From Streptomyces spororaveus (GTDB taxonomy: Bacteria; Actinomycetota; Actinomycetes; Streptomycetales; Streptomycetaceae): a stretch of 64,000 nucleotides of DNA. The notes under the pieces were generated by a model. It was not told the origin of the DNA, made no database searches, and saw nothing but the letters and a program-made list of their open reading frames with translations. The stretch spans positions 6,725,501-6,789,500 of the forward strand of contig NZ_BNED01000005.1 of assembly GCF_016755875.1 (NCBI RefSeq), given 5' to 3'. Below are positions 33,405 to 42,322 of the stretch, piece by piece. Numbering within the stretch: position 1 is the stretch's first letter; every line of letters starts with the position of its first letter. Made by a program: the position numbers and the translations under genes.

Positions 33405-33416
33405 CTAGGCGTGGCG

Positions 33417-33824
33417 TCAGGCCCGGTCCGGGCGGTCCCGGCGCCAGGCCCGTACCTCGGCCTCGACGTCGAACTCCGTCAGGCCCAGGGGCGGGCCCGG
33501 CGGGGGCCTGCGCAGGGCCGCCGCGATCTTCTCGTTGATCTCCGTGAGGACGTCCCGCACCTGACGCTCCGAGCGGGCCGCCCGGACCTTCTCCACGGCG
33601 TCCTCGGCCTCCTTGCGCAGCGCGAGCGCCGGGGGCAGGACGGCGAAGCCCTCGCGGTGCAGCTTGTCCTTGATCCACCACTGCTCGTCGTAGGGCGCGT
33701 CCAGCGAGGCCAGCGGCTTGCCGTAGCCGGGCAGGCTCGTGAAGTCGCCCCGTTCGGCGGCCTGTCGGATCTGCCGGTCCACGAAGGACTCGAAGCTGAC
33801 ACCCGGCGGCTTGCGCTCGGTCAT
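33417..33824 (-). CDS. DUF1992 / DnaJ-homologue-subfamily-C-28-like protein
   Basis: 135 residues: VSFESFVDRQIRQAAERGDF, then LPGYGKPLASLD, WWIKDKLHREGFAVLPPALA and LRKEAEDAVEKVRAARSE. This matches the DUF1992 conserved domain, of unknown cellular role. The ATG at 33824 has GAGGGA directly before it. The 3' end lies 9 bases from the MITE-like element's CTAG. Confidence 0.82.
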   Translation of the reverse strand: MTERKPPGVSFESFVDRQIRQAAERGDFTSLPGYGKPLASLDAPYDEQWWIKDKLHREGFAVLPPALALRKEAEDAVEKVRAARSERQVRDVLTEINEKIAAALRRPPPGPPLGLTEFDVEAEVRAWRRDRPDRA

Positions 33825-33865
33825 GGTCCCTCCTCGGTCCCTCCTCGGCCGTCCCTCCAGCCTAC

Positions 33866-35530
33866 CTACGCGTCGTAGACGTCGGCCTTGCGCGGAGCGG
33901 GCTCCTGGATGAGCCCGCTCATGATCGAGGAGCGGTTCGTGAAGCGGTCCGTGTCGACGCCGTTCTCCTCCAGCACCTTGAAGGTCGCCGCATGGATCGA
34001 CCGCAGGACCGGCGCCACCGTGCGCAGCGCGTCGTCCGCCATGAACCGGTGCCGCCACATCGAGCTCGCCCAGACGTGACGCAGGCCGAACGGCTCGGGC
34101 AGGACCAGTTTGCCGCCGAAGAAATCCAGGAGCGGCGGGTACCAGGTCAGCGGGGCCCGCACCGCGAGGCGCACCACCTCCTGCGCGTCCACCAGCGGCA
34201 GCGGGCGCTCCACGGTCTCCCAGAAGCGGATGCTCTTGGGCACCTCCACCACCGGGGCCGCGGACTTGGACGTGAACAGCCCGTGCACGGGGCCCAGGGC
34301 GTGCGCGGTGACGTCCACGCGCAGCGTCTTGTACAGCACGGTCACCGTGACGAGCATGTTGATGACCAGCTGTCCGTCCCAGAGCGGGTACTGGATGCCC
34401 AGGTAGTGCCGGTCGCCGGCGCTGAACTGCTGCTCGTTGCAGATCCGGGTGATCTCGTGCGGCTTGATGAGGAAGGCGTCCACGTTCTCGCCGGTGGGGC
34501 GGGCCACCTCGGCGGCGCCCTCGCCGATCGGGGTGACGATCCAGTGCTGGATCGCGGCGGGCGGGAAACCGCCGGTGTGCAGGGGGCCCCGCTCCAGCTT
34601 GCGGAGCTGGGCGTCGATCCCGCGTATGACGTCCCAGCTGCGGAAGGGATGGATCTCCATGCCCTCGCTCTTGGGGGCCAGCTCCTCGGCCATCTGCCAG
34701 CTGCCCCACCGGGTGCCCATGCCGAGGATGCCCTTGGGGCCCGCGTAGAAGACCTGGTTGCTACGGTCCTCAGCGGTCAGCTTGGCGAGCTGGTGGCGCA
34801 GGTCCTCGCGGGCCTTCTCGTCGGGGTTGCCGGGCACGGCCTCCGGGATCTTGGCGCCGACCCCACCGCCCGACAGCAGTCCGTCCCAGCGGGAGCGCAG
34901 GTCCTGGGCGGTGGCCTCGCAGGTGCGGCGGGCCAGCAGCCAGCCCAGGGCCGGGGCGATGATCATGCCGCGGGCGTACAGGCTGAGGAAGCCCGTCAGC
35001 GGCAGCTTGAACATCAGGACCGCCACCACCAGGGCGACGCCGACGAGGAGTACGGTGCCCAGCCACGAGCCCCTGCCCTCCTTGGAGGCGAGGCTCTTGC
35101 GCAGCTGGAACAGGCCCAGCCACAGCAGCAGCCCGGGCAGGAACAGCACACCGCAGACCAGCATGATCAGCCGGAGCCTGCGGTCGCGTTCCTTGCGGAT
35201 GTGCGAGGCGGCCAGGCAGTGCTCCACCACCGTCTGCGGATCCGCGCCGAAGGACTGGATCAGCGGCTTGCGGCCGCCCCCGAGCGTGCGGGCCTCCACG
35301 GCGCGGCAGAAGGCCTCGCCGAGGCTGGGCTCGAAGAGGGAGATCTTCGGGGGCTTGACCGTCGCGGGGTGGTTCTCGTTGTTGGCGGTGAGTATCTTCT
35401 CGAGCTTGCTGTCCTTGCCGCCGTCCCGGTAGGCGGCCGAGGCGAGGGCGTTGGTCGCCGCCGTCTGCCCCCCGCCGCCCAGCAGCGGAACCTGCGCTCC
35501 GGGCCTGAAGTCGAATCCGTCGTCCGCCAC
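33866..35530 (-). CDS. Large protein with central membrane segments, unknown function
   Basis: 554 residues. The N-terminal 120 residues are soluble, then three hydrophobic segments (about 122-143, 160-182, 186-204) occur, followed by a long soluble domain (to 554) with ILGMGTRWGSWQMAEELAPK and HYLGIQYPLWDGQLVINMLV. I do not recognise a family. Lies between DUF1992 and the EF-G-like gene on the same strand, with gaps of about 40 and 145 bases. Confidence 0.72.
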   Translation of the reverse strand: MADDGFDFRPGAQVPLLGGGGQTAATNALASAAYRDGGKDSKLEKILTANNENHPATVKPPKISLFEPSLGEAFCRAVEARTLGGGRKPLIQSFGADPQTVVEHCLAASHIRKERDRRLRLIMLVCGVLFLPGLLLWLGLFQLRKSLASKEGRGSWLGTVLLVGVALVVAVLMFKLPLTGFLSLYARGMIIAPALGWLLARRTCEATAQDLRSRWDGLLSGGGVGAKIPEAVPGNPDEKAREDLRHQLAKLTAEDRSNQVFYAGPKGILGMGTRWGSWQMAEELAPKSEGMEIHPFRSWDVIRGIDAQLRKLERGPLHTGGFPPAAIQHWIVTPIGEGAAEVARPTGENVDAFLIKPHEITRICNEQQFSAGDRHYLGIQYPLWDGQLVINMLVTVTVLYKTLRVDVTAHALGPVHGLFTSKSAAPVVEVPKSIRFWETVERPLPLVDAQEVVRLAVRAPLTWYPPLLDFFGGKLVLPEPFGLRHVWASSMWRHRFMADDALRTVAPVLRSIHAATFKVLEENGVDTDRFTNRSSIMSGLIQEPAPRKADVYDA

Positions 35531-35676
35531 CGCTGCCCCACCCCCATCGCCTTGCGTCCCTGCTCTTTTGGTGCGCCGACGAGCCTATCGGCGGATCCCG
35601 CCCCATGGTCATGGGACAGGGAAATGCCGCCCACCGCAAGCTGGTTGGGTGGGCGGCCGACCCGGTGCTACGTCAA

Positions 35677-37872
35677 TCAGCTTCCCTTCCCGGCCTGTTC
35701 GCGCACCTTTTCCGCGATCTGCGGCGGCATCGGTTCGTGCCGGGCGTACGCCCTGGCGAAGCGGCCGGTGCCGTGCGAGACGGAGCGCAGCTCGACGGCG
35801 TAGCGGCCGATCTCGATCTCCGGGATCTCGGCGCGCACCCGGGTACGCCCCGGCTCCGCCTGATCGGTGCCGACGACGCGGCCGCGGCGGCCGGCGAGGT
35901 CGCTCATGACCGGGCCGACGTACTCGTCGGGGACGACGACGGCGAGCTCGGCGACCGGTTCGAGGAGGTCGATGCGGGCCTCGGCGGCGGCCTCGCGCAG
36001 GGCGAGGGCGCCGGCCGTCTGGAAGGCGGCGTCGGAGGAGTCCACCGAGTGCGCCTTGCCGTCGAGGAGGGTGATGCGCACGTCGACCAGCGGGTAGCCG
36101 GCGGCGACCCCGCGGGCGGCCTGGGTGCGCACGCCTTTCTCCACGGACGGGATGAACTGGCGGGGCACGGCGCCGCCGACGACCTTGTCGACGAACTCGA
36201 TGCCGCTGCCGGGCGGGAGCGGCTCCACCTCGATCTCGCAGACGGCGAACTGGCCGTGGCCGCCGGACTGTTTGACGTGCCGGCCGCGCCCGGCGGCCTT
36301 GGCGCCGAAGGTCTCGCGCAGGCTCACCTTGTGGGGGACGGGGTCGACCTGGACGCCGTAGCGGGTGCGCAGCCGCTCCAGGGCGACGTCCTGGTGGGCC
36401 TCGCCCAGGCACCACAGGACGACCTGGTGGGTGTGCGGGTTCTGCTCCAGCCGCATGGTCGGGTCCTCGGCGACGAGCCGGGCCAGGCCCTGGGAGAGCT
36501 TGTCCTCGTCGGCCTTGCTGTGGGCCTCGATGGCGAGGGGGAGGAGGGGGTCGGGCATGGTCCACGGCGCCATGAGGAGCGGGTCGTCCTTGGCGGAGAG
36601 GGTGTCGCCGGTCTCCGCGCGGGTGAGTTTGGCCACGCAGGCCAGGTCGCCGGCGATGCACCGGGTGAGGACGCGCTGCTGTTTGCCGAAGGGGGAGGAG
36701 AGGCTGCCGACCCGCTCGTCCACATCGTGGTCCTCGTGCCCGCGGTCGGCGAGGCCGTGCCCGCTGACGTGCACGGTCTCCTCGGCCTTCAGGGTGCCGG
36801 AGAAGACGCGTACGAGGGAGACCCGGCCGACGTAGGGGTCGGAGGAGGTCTTGACGACCTCGGCGACGAGGGAGCCGTCGGGATCGCAGGTGACGTCCGG
36901 GCGGGCCGAGCCGTCGGGGCGGGTGACGGCGACGGCGGCCCGCTCCAGGGGGGTGGGGAAGCCGCCGGTGACCAGTTCGAGGAGTTCCACGGTGCCGAGG
37001 CCCTGGCGGGCGCCGTCGGCGGCGGGGGCGGCCATCAGGACGGGGTGGAAGGTGCCGCGCGCCACCGCCCGCTCCAGGTCGTCGACGAGGGTCTTGAAGT
37101 CGATCTCCTCACCGCCGAGGTAGCGGTCCATGAGGCTCTCGTCCTCGCTCTCGGCGATGATCCCCTCGATCAGGCGCGAGCGGGCCTCGGTGATGAGGGC
37201 GAGTTCGGCCGGGTCCGGGTCGCGCTCCACGCGCTCGCCCGAGGAGTACTCGTAGACGCGCCGGGAGAGCAGGCCGAGCAGCCCGGTGACGGGGGCGTGC
37301 CCGTCGGGGCCGGCCGGGCCGTGCAGGGGGAGGTAGAGGGGGATGACCGCGTCGGGGTCGTCGGCGCCGAAGATCTCGCCGCAGACGGTGGCCATCTGCG
37401 TGTAGTCGGAGCGGGCGGCCTCCAGATGGGTCACGACGATGGCGCGCGGCATGCCGACGGCCTCGCACTCGTCCCAGACCATGCGGGTGGCGCCGTCGAT
37501 GCCGTCCGAGGCCGAGACGACGAAAAGGGCCGCGTCCGCTGCGCGCAGACCGGCCCTGAGTTCCCCGACGAAGTCGGCGTATCCGGGGGTGTCCAGGATA
37601 TTGATCTTGATTCCGCCCCATTCGACGGGGACGAGGGACAGCTGGACGGAGCGCTGCCGGCGGTGCTCGATCTCGTCGTAGTCGGAGACGGTGGCACCGT
37701 CCTCGACCCGGCCCGCCCGGTTGACCGCTCCAGCGGTCAGGGCGAGGGCTTCGACCAGCGTGGTCTTGCCGGATCCGCTGTGGCCGACCAGCACGACATT
37801 CCGGATGGAAGAGGGCCGGTCGGCCGTCAGTGCCCTGCCGGCGGCTCCGGCTTGGTGTGATGTGGCTCCCAT
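35677..37872 (-). CDS. EF-G-like GTPase (EF-G2) with degenerate G motifs
   Basis: 731 residues with the full EF-G domain order. G1 GHSGSGKTTLVEALAL is intact. G3 reads DTPGYADF, so the catalytic His after DTPG is Tyr. The G4 NKxD position reads THLE in AIVVTHLEAARSDY, and switch I lacks the usual RGIT. The C-terminal domains IV-V are recognisable (VSLRETF, DGKAHSVDSSDAAF). By analogy with mycobacterial EF-G2 it probably binds the ribosome or GTP but may not hydrolyse GTP normally. The ATG lies on the minus strand at 37872. Confidence 0.88.
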   Translation of the reverse strand: MGATSHQAGAAGRALTADRPSSIRNVVLVGHSGSGKTTLVEALALTAGAVNRAGRVEDGATVSDYDEIEHRRQRSVQLSLVPVEWGGIKINILDTPGYADFVGELRAGLRAADAALFVVSASDGIDGATRMVWDECEAVGMPRAIVVTHLEAARSDYTQMATVCGEIFGADDPDAVIPLYLPLHGPAGPDGHAPVTGLLGLLSRRVYEYSSGERVERDPDPAELALITEARSRLIEGIIAESEDESLMDRYLGGEEIDFKTLVDDLERAVARGTFHPVLMAAPAADGARQGLGTVELLELVTGGFPTPLERAAVAVTRPDGSARPDVTCDPDGSLVAEVVKTSSDPYVGRVSLVRVFSGTLKAEETVHVSGHGLADRGHEDHDVDERVGSLSSPFGKQQRVLTRCIAGDLACVAKLTRAETGDTLSAKDDPLLMAPWTMPDPLLPLAIEAHSKADEDKLSQGLARLVAEDPTMRLEQNPHTHQVVLWCLGEAHQDVALERLRTRYGVQVDPVPHKVSLRETFGAKAAGRGRHVKQSGGHGQFAVCEIEVEPLPPGSGIEFVDKVVGGAVPRQFIPSVEKGVRTQAARGVAAGYPLVDVRITLLDGKAHSVDSSDAAFQTAGALALREAAAEARIDLLEPVAELAVVVPDEYVGPVMSDLAGRRGRVVGTDQAEPGRTRVRAEIPEIEIGRYAVELRSVSHGTGRFARAYARHEPMPPQIAEKVREQAGKGS

Positions 37873-38197
37873 GATGCTCGTGCCTCCCGGTGGTGACGGT
37901 GAGGAGGGTCGGGTGGTGTGGGGGATCGGTGTCCTGATCGGTGTCCCGGCGGCCTCCCCGGAGGAGGAATGCGGGATTCTTCGAGCTTTGCACTGGTGTC
38001 ACACCACGTCCATACGTCGTTCCGGGGAGGTACCCGAAGACGCGCCCGGAGCCCGCCGGAGGCGGTCCACGGCGTGAAGTACGTCTTACGTGGCACGAAC
38101 CGGTGGGTGCGCGGCGTCCGGGCGGTGGCGTGCTGGCTACGATGGGCCAGCCGGTGGCCGTGGTGGCCGTGCGGCCCAGCGACCCTCCGGGAAGGCC
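37873..38197. promoter_or_regulatory. Divergent gap between the EF-G2-like gene and the PI-mannoside operon
   Basis: 325 bases without a gene. It holds a tandem direct repeat of GATCGGTGTCC near 37924-37946, a perfect 13-bp palindrome TGGTGT-C-ACACCA at 37993-38005, and TACGAT (38138-38143) as a possible -10 for pgsA. The palindrome is a candidate operator for either gene. Confidence 0.4.
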
Positions 38198-38863
38198 ATG
38201 CTGAACAAGTACGCGCGTGCATTCTTCACGCGTGTTCTCACGCCATTCGCCGCTTTTCTGCTCCGGCGGGGGGTGAGCCCGGACGCGGTCACCCTGATCG
38301 GCACGGCCGGAGTGGTGGCCGGAGCGCTGTGGTTCTTCCCCCGAGGCGAGTTCTTCTGGGGCACGATCACCATCACCCTCTTCGTCTTCTCCGACCTGGT
38401 GGACGGGAACATGGCCCGCCAGGCCGGTGTCTCCAGCCGGTGGGGGGCCTTCCTCGACTCCACCCTCGACCGGGTCGCCGACGCGGCGATCTTCGGCGGC
38501 CTCGCCCTCTGGTACGCGGGCAGCGGCAACGACAACGCGCTCTGCGCGGTGGCGATCTTCTGCCTGGCCAGCGGCCAGGTGGTCTCGTACACCAAGGCGC
38601 GCGGCGAGTCGATCGGGCTGCCGGTCGCCGTGAACGGGCTCATCGAGCGGGCCGAGCGACTGGTGATCTCGCTGGTCGCGGCCGGCCTGTCCGGCCTGCA
38701 GACCTTCGGCGTGCCGTCCTGGATCGGCGTGCTGCTCCCGATCGCGCTGTGGATCGTGGCGGTGGGCTCGCTCGTCACCCTGATCCAGCGGGTCGTCACC
38801 GTGCGCCGCGAGTCGGCCGAGGCCGACGCCGCGGAGGCCGCGGCCGAAGGCGGCACGGCCTGA
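38198..38863 (+). CDS. pgsA: Phosphatidylinositol-phosphate synthase (CDP-alcohol phosphatidyltransferase)
   Basis: 221 residues. The CDP-OH-P signature D-x2-DGxxAR-x8-G-x3-D-x3-D is seen at DLVDGNMARQAGVSSRWGAF followed by LDSTLDRVAD. It transfers phosphoinositol from CDP-diacylglycerol to inositol phosphate in the membrane, the first step to PI and its mannosides in actinobacteria. About six hydrophobic helices. GGGAAGG lies just before the ATG. Its TGA overlaps the ATG of the next gene (TGATG). Confidence 0.92.
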   Translation: MLNKYARAFFTRVLTPFAAFLLRRGVSPDAVTLIGTAGVVAGALWFFPRGEFFWGTITITLFVFSDLVDGNMARQAGVSSRWGAFLDSTLDRVADAAIFGGLALWYAGSGNDNALCAVAIFCLASGQVVSYTKARGESIGLPVAVNGLIERAERLVISLVAAGLSGLQTFGVPSWIGVLLPIALWIVAVGSLVTLIQRVVTVRRESAEADAAEAAAEGGTA

Positions 38864-39765
38864 TGGGAGCACTGCAGGACAAGCTGGTCGACTCGCTGTA
38901 CGGGCTCGGCTGGGCCGGGGTCAAGAAGCTGCCCGAACCGGCCGCCGTGGCCCTGGGCCGGCGCATCGCCGACTTCGCGTGGAAGCGGCGCGGCAAGAGC
39001 GTGCTGCGCCTGGAGTCGAATCTGGCCCGGGTGGTGCCCGACGCCGGTCCGGAGCGGCTGCGCGAGCTGTCGCAGGCGGGCATGCGCTCGTACATGCGGT
39101 ACTGGATGGAGTCCTTCCGGCTGCCGACCATGGACCCGAAACGGTTCAGCACGGACGTCGGGTTCACGGACGAGCACATCCTGCGCGAGGCACTCGACTC
39201 CGGCCGCGGAGTCATCGTCGCCCTGCCGCACCTCGCCAACTGGGACCTCGCCGGGGCCTGGGCCATCGGCCACATGAAGGCGCCGTTCACCACGGTCGCC
39301 GAGCGGCTCAAGCCCGAGACCCTCTACGACCGCTTCGTGGCCTACCGGGAGAGCCTGGGCATGGAGGTCCTGCCGCACAGCGGCGGCGCCGCCTTCGGCA
39401 CCCTCGCCCGGCGGCTGCGCTCCGGCGGCATGGTCTGCCTGGTCGCGGACCGGGACCTGTCGGCCTCCGGCGTCGAGGTGGACTTCTTCGGTGCCACGGC
39501 GCGCATGCCGGCCGGGCCGGCGCTGCTCGCCCAGCAGACCGGGGCGGTGCTGCTCCCGGCGACCCTGCACTACGGCGACACGCCGACGATGTACGGCCGG
39601 ATCCACCCCGAGGTGGAGGTGCCGAAGACCGGCACCCGGACCGAGAAGACCGCCCTCATGACCCAGGCGGTCGCGGACGCCTTCGCGTGGGGCATCGCCG
39701 AGCACCCGGAGGACTGGCACATGCTGCAGCGGCTGTGGCTGGACGACCTGGAGGAGCGCCCGTAG
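38863..39765 (+). CDS. patA: Phosphatidylinositol mannoside acyltransferase
   Basis: 300 residues of the LpxL/LPLAT family. The HxxxxD motif is PHLANWD, with the downstream ADRDLSASGVEVDFFG typical of this group. It acylates the mannose of PIM1/PIM2. The start overlaps the pgsA stop and its stop overlaps the pimA start, so the three proteins are translationally coupled, matching the pathway order. Confidence 0.92.
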   Translation: MGALQDKLVDSLYGLGWAGVKKLPEPAAVALGRRIADFAWKRRGKSVLRLESNLARVVPDAGPERLRELSQAGMRSYMRYWMESFRLPTMDPKRFSTDVGFTDEHILREALDSGRGVIVALPHLANWDLAGAWAIGHMKAPFTTVAERLKPETLYDRFVAYRESLGMEVLPHSGGAAFGTLARRLRSGGMVCLVADRDLSASGVEVDFFGATARMPAGPALLAQQTGAVLLPATLHYGDTPTMYGRIHPEVEVPKTGTRTEKTALMTQAVADAFAWGIAEHPEDWHMLQRLWLDDLEERP

Positions 39766-40937
39766 TGAAGATCGGCATCGTGTGCCCGTACTCGTGGGAC
39801 GTGCCCGGTGGCGTCCAGTTCCACATCCGGGACCTGGCGGAGCACCTGATCCGGCTCGGCCACGAGGTGTCGGTGCTCGCTCCGGCGGACGACGACACCC
39901 CGCTGCCGCCGTACGTGATCTCGGCCGGGCGGGCGGTTCCGGTTCCGTACAACGGCTCGGTGGCCCGCCTGAACTTCGGCTTCCTGTCGGCGGCCCGGGT
40001 ACGGCGCTGGCTCCACGACGGCACCTTCGACGTGATCCACATCCACGAGCCGGCCTCGCCCTCGCTGGGCCTGCTGTCCTGCTGGGCGGCGCAGGGGCCG
40101 ATCGTGGCGACCTTCCACACCTCGAACCCCCGCTCCCGGGCGATGATCGCGGCGTACCCGATCCTCCAGCCGGCCCTGGAGAAGATCAACGCGCGGATCG
40201 CGGTGAGCGAGTACGCGCGGCGCACGCTGGTGGAGCACCTGGGCGGCGACGCGGTCGTCATCCCCAACGGCGTCGACGTGGACTTCTTCGCCAAGGCCGA
40301 ACCCAACCCGGAGTGGTCCGGGCAGACCCTGGGCTTCATCGGCCGGATCGACGAGCCCCGCAAGGGGCTGCCGGTGCTGATGGCGGCCTTCCCGAAGATC
40401 GTGGAGGCCTGCCCGGAGGTACGGCTGCTCGTGGCGGGCCGCGGCGACGAGGAGGAGGCGGTGGCCTCCCTGCCCGCGGATCTGCGCAAGCGGGTCGAAT
40501 TCCTCGGCATGGTCTCGGACGAGGACAAGGCGCGGCTGCTGCGCAGCGTCGACGTGTACGTCGCCCCGAACACCGGAGGCGAGAGCTTCGGCATCATCCT
40601 GGTCGAGGCCCTGTCGGCGGGTGCGGCCGTGCTCGCGTCGGACCTGGACGCCTTCGCGCAGGTCCTGGACCAGGGCGGCGCGGGCGACCTCTTCGCCAAC
40701 GAGAACGCCGACGCCCTCGCGGCGGCGGCGATCACCCTGCTGCGGGACCCGGAGCGCCGCGCCGAGCTCAGCGCCCGCGGGTCGGCGCACGTCCGCCGCT
40801 TCGACTGGTCCACGGTCGGGGCGGACATCCTGGCGGTCTACGAGACGGTGACGGACGGCGCGGCGGCGGTGGCCACGGACGAACGCGTCCCGCTCCGCAC
40901 CCGCCTCGGCTTCTCGAAGGACACCACGTCGTCCTGA
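39765..40937 (+). CDS. pimA: Phosphatidylinositol alpha-mannosyltransferase (GT4)
   Basis: 390 residues, GT-B fold. The N-terminal domain begins VKIGIVCPYSWDVPGGVQFH; the C-terminal domain has GFIGRIDEPRKGLPVLMAAF and ESFGIILVEAL, the EX7E retaining-glycosyltransferase motif. It transfers mannose from GDP-mannose to phosphatidylinositol on the inner membrane. Start GTG overlapping the patA stop (TAGTG). Last gene of the operon; the convergent membrane gene begins 4 bases after the stop. Confidence 0.94.
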   Translation: MKIGIVCPYSWDVPGGVQFHIRDLAEHLIRLGHEVSVLAPADDDTPLPPYVISAGRAVPVPYNGSVARLNFGFLSAARVRRWLHDGTFDVIHIHEPASPSLGLLSCWAAQGPIVATFHTSNPRSRAMIAAYPILQPALEKINARIAVSEYARRTLVEHLGGDAVVIPNGVDVDFFAKAEPNPEWSGQTLGFIGRIDEPRKGLPVLMAAFPKIVEACPEVRLLVAGRGDEEEAVASLPADLRKRVEFLGMVSDEDKARLLRSVDVYVAPNTGGESFGIILVEALSAGAAVLASDLDAFAQVLDQGGAGDLFANENADALAAAAITLLRDPERRAELSARGSAHVRRFDWSTVGADILAVYETVTDGAAAVATDERVPLRTRLGFSKDTTSS

Positions 40938-40941
40938 GGCG

Positions 40942-41532
40942 TCACCACCCGGCGGAGACGACCTGGTCGGGCCGTCCGCCGGGGGCGACGGTCACCTCGT
41001 GGACCACGCCGCCCGAGGTGGTCAGGCGGATCCGGTCGGGGGCCGTCCATACGGCCTCGCGGAGCTCGTTGTCGGTGGCGTCGCCGTTGAAGTAGCCGAC
41101 GGCCCAACGGCGCTCCCGGGGCCAGCTGCCCTGCTGGAGGTACACGTACCACAGCGGGTCGATCATGGCCGAGCCCTCTTCGACGACCAGGCGACGGTCG
41201 TCCCGGCCGGGGGCCGTCAGACTCTGCGTCTGTTCCTGCCCACCGGCCAGCATGGCCAGCATGGTGGCGAGGCTCATGACCATGACTCCGAGAATGGCCA
41301 CCGGGAGTCCCAGGGCGAGGCGCGTCGCCGTCTTCCGTGCTCCCAGCAGGATCCCGCCGACCAGGGCGACCAGCGTCACCCAGCCCATGCCGACGAAGTG
41401 GCCGTGCACCTGGTTCATCACGACGAGCCCGCCGTTTGAACCGCCCCAGAAGGAGGCGGCCAGGGCCGCCGCCGCGAGTGCGGCGGCCACCGCGAGCAGT
41501 GCGCGTGCCGTTGTTCTGCGGTGCGACTTCAT
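40942..41532 (-). CDS. Membrane protein with extracytoplasmic C-terminal domain, unknown function
   Basis: 196 residues. Three hydrophobic segments in the first 95 residues (including AALAAAALAASFWGG, GMGWVTLVALVGGILLGA and LPVAILGVMVMSLATMLAML), then a soluble part with WYVYLQQGSWPRERRWAVGY. The last is probably outside the cell. No family recognised. Only 4 bases separate its stop from that of pimA. Confidence 0.7.
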   Translation of the reverse strand: MKSHRRTTARALLAVAAALAAAALAASFWGGSNGGLVVMNQVHGHFVGMGWVTLVALVGGILLGARKTATRLALGLPVAILGVMVMSLATMLAMLAGGQEQTQSLTAPGRDDRRLVVEEGSAMIDPLWYVYLQQGSWPRERRWAVGYFNGDATDNELREAVWTAPDRIRLTTSGGVVHEVTVAPGGRPDQVVSAGW

Positions 41533-41641
41533 GTGTCCCGTCCCCCCGATGTTTATGGATCATGGACCTTACTGGTCCGGGAGCGGCCCGGGCCAGGGCC
41601 GATGGGGGTCGGGGGCGCGTGGAGCGGTAGGGTCGCGCAGC

Positions 41642-42184
41642 GTGATCGAAACCCTTGTCTGGATCGCCCTGGCTCTCGGAGTCATCGGGGTCTACCTCAG
41701 CTGGACCGCCGGCCGGCTCGACCGGCTGCACTCGCGGATGGACGCCGCGCGGGCCGCGCTCGACGCCCAGCTCGTGCGACGGGCCTCCGTCGTGCTGGAG
41801 GTGGCCACCTCCGGGGTGCTCGACCCCGCCTCCTCCCTGGTGCTGTACGAGGCCGCGCACGCCGCCCGGCAGGCCGAGGAGGACCACCGTGAGGTGGCCG
41901 AGAGCGAGCTCAGCCAGGCGCTGCGGGCGGTCTTCGCCGACGCCGACCAGGTCGACGTGCTCAAGGCGGCCCCGGGCGGGGCGGAGGCCACGGAGGAGCT
42001 GGCGGCGGCCGTCCGCCGGGTGCCGATGGCCCGGCGCTTCCTCAACGACTCGGTACGGGCCGCCCGCGCGCTGCGCAGGCATCGCAAGGTCCGCTGGTTC
42101 AGACTGGCGGGACACGCGCCCTTCCCGCTCGCCTTCGAAATGGACGACGAGCCGCCGGTGGATCTTGCGGAACGGCCGGTCTAG
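41642..42184 (+). CDS. Membrane-anchored LemA-like protein, unknown function
   Basis: 180 residues. One N-terminal helix (VIETLVWIALALGVIGVYLS) then a long amphipathic alpha-helical part: LDRLHSRMDAARAALDAQLV, ASSLVLYEAAHAARQAEEDH, MARRFLNDSVRAARALRRHR. The pattern resembles LemA helical bundles. GTG start; no clear RBS. It lies 138 bases before pdxS and is not obviously linked to it. Confidence 0.7.
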   Translation: MIETLVWIALALGVIGVYLSWTAGRLDRLHSRMDAARAALDAQLVRRASVVLEVATSGVLDPASSLVLYEAAHAARQAEEDHREVAESELSQALRAVFADADQVDVLKAAPGGAEATEELAAAVRRVPMARRFLNDSVRAARALRRHRKVRWFRLAGHAPFPLAFEMDDEPPVDLAERPV

Positions 42185-42243
42185 GCGCTCCCAAGGGCCG
42201 CGAGGGACAAATCAAGGGGCCACGGGCTCCATATTGGCCCTTG

Positions 42244-42253
42244 TAGTGGACTG
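42244..42253 (+). promoter_or_regulatory. Candidate PdxR-type site upstream of pdxS
   Basis: TAGTGGACTG at 42244-42253 resembles the AAAGTGGWCTA core that I recall for corynebacterial PdxR, the MocR-type PLP-responsive regulator of pdxST. No pdxR gene is in the window, so this is inference. Confidence 0.35.
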
Positions 42254-42322
42254 AACCCCTGGGGTTTCCTCAGCCGAGTAGTACGAGCAGTACCCCGTCT
42301 TCCTTCCGAGTGAGGTCAATCC

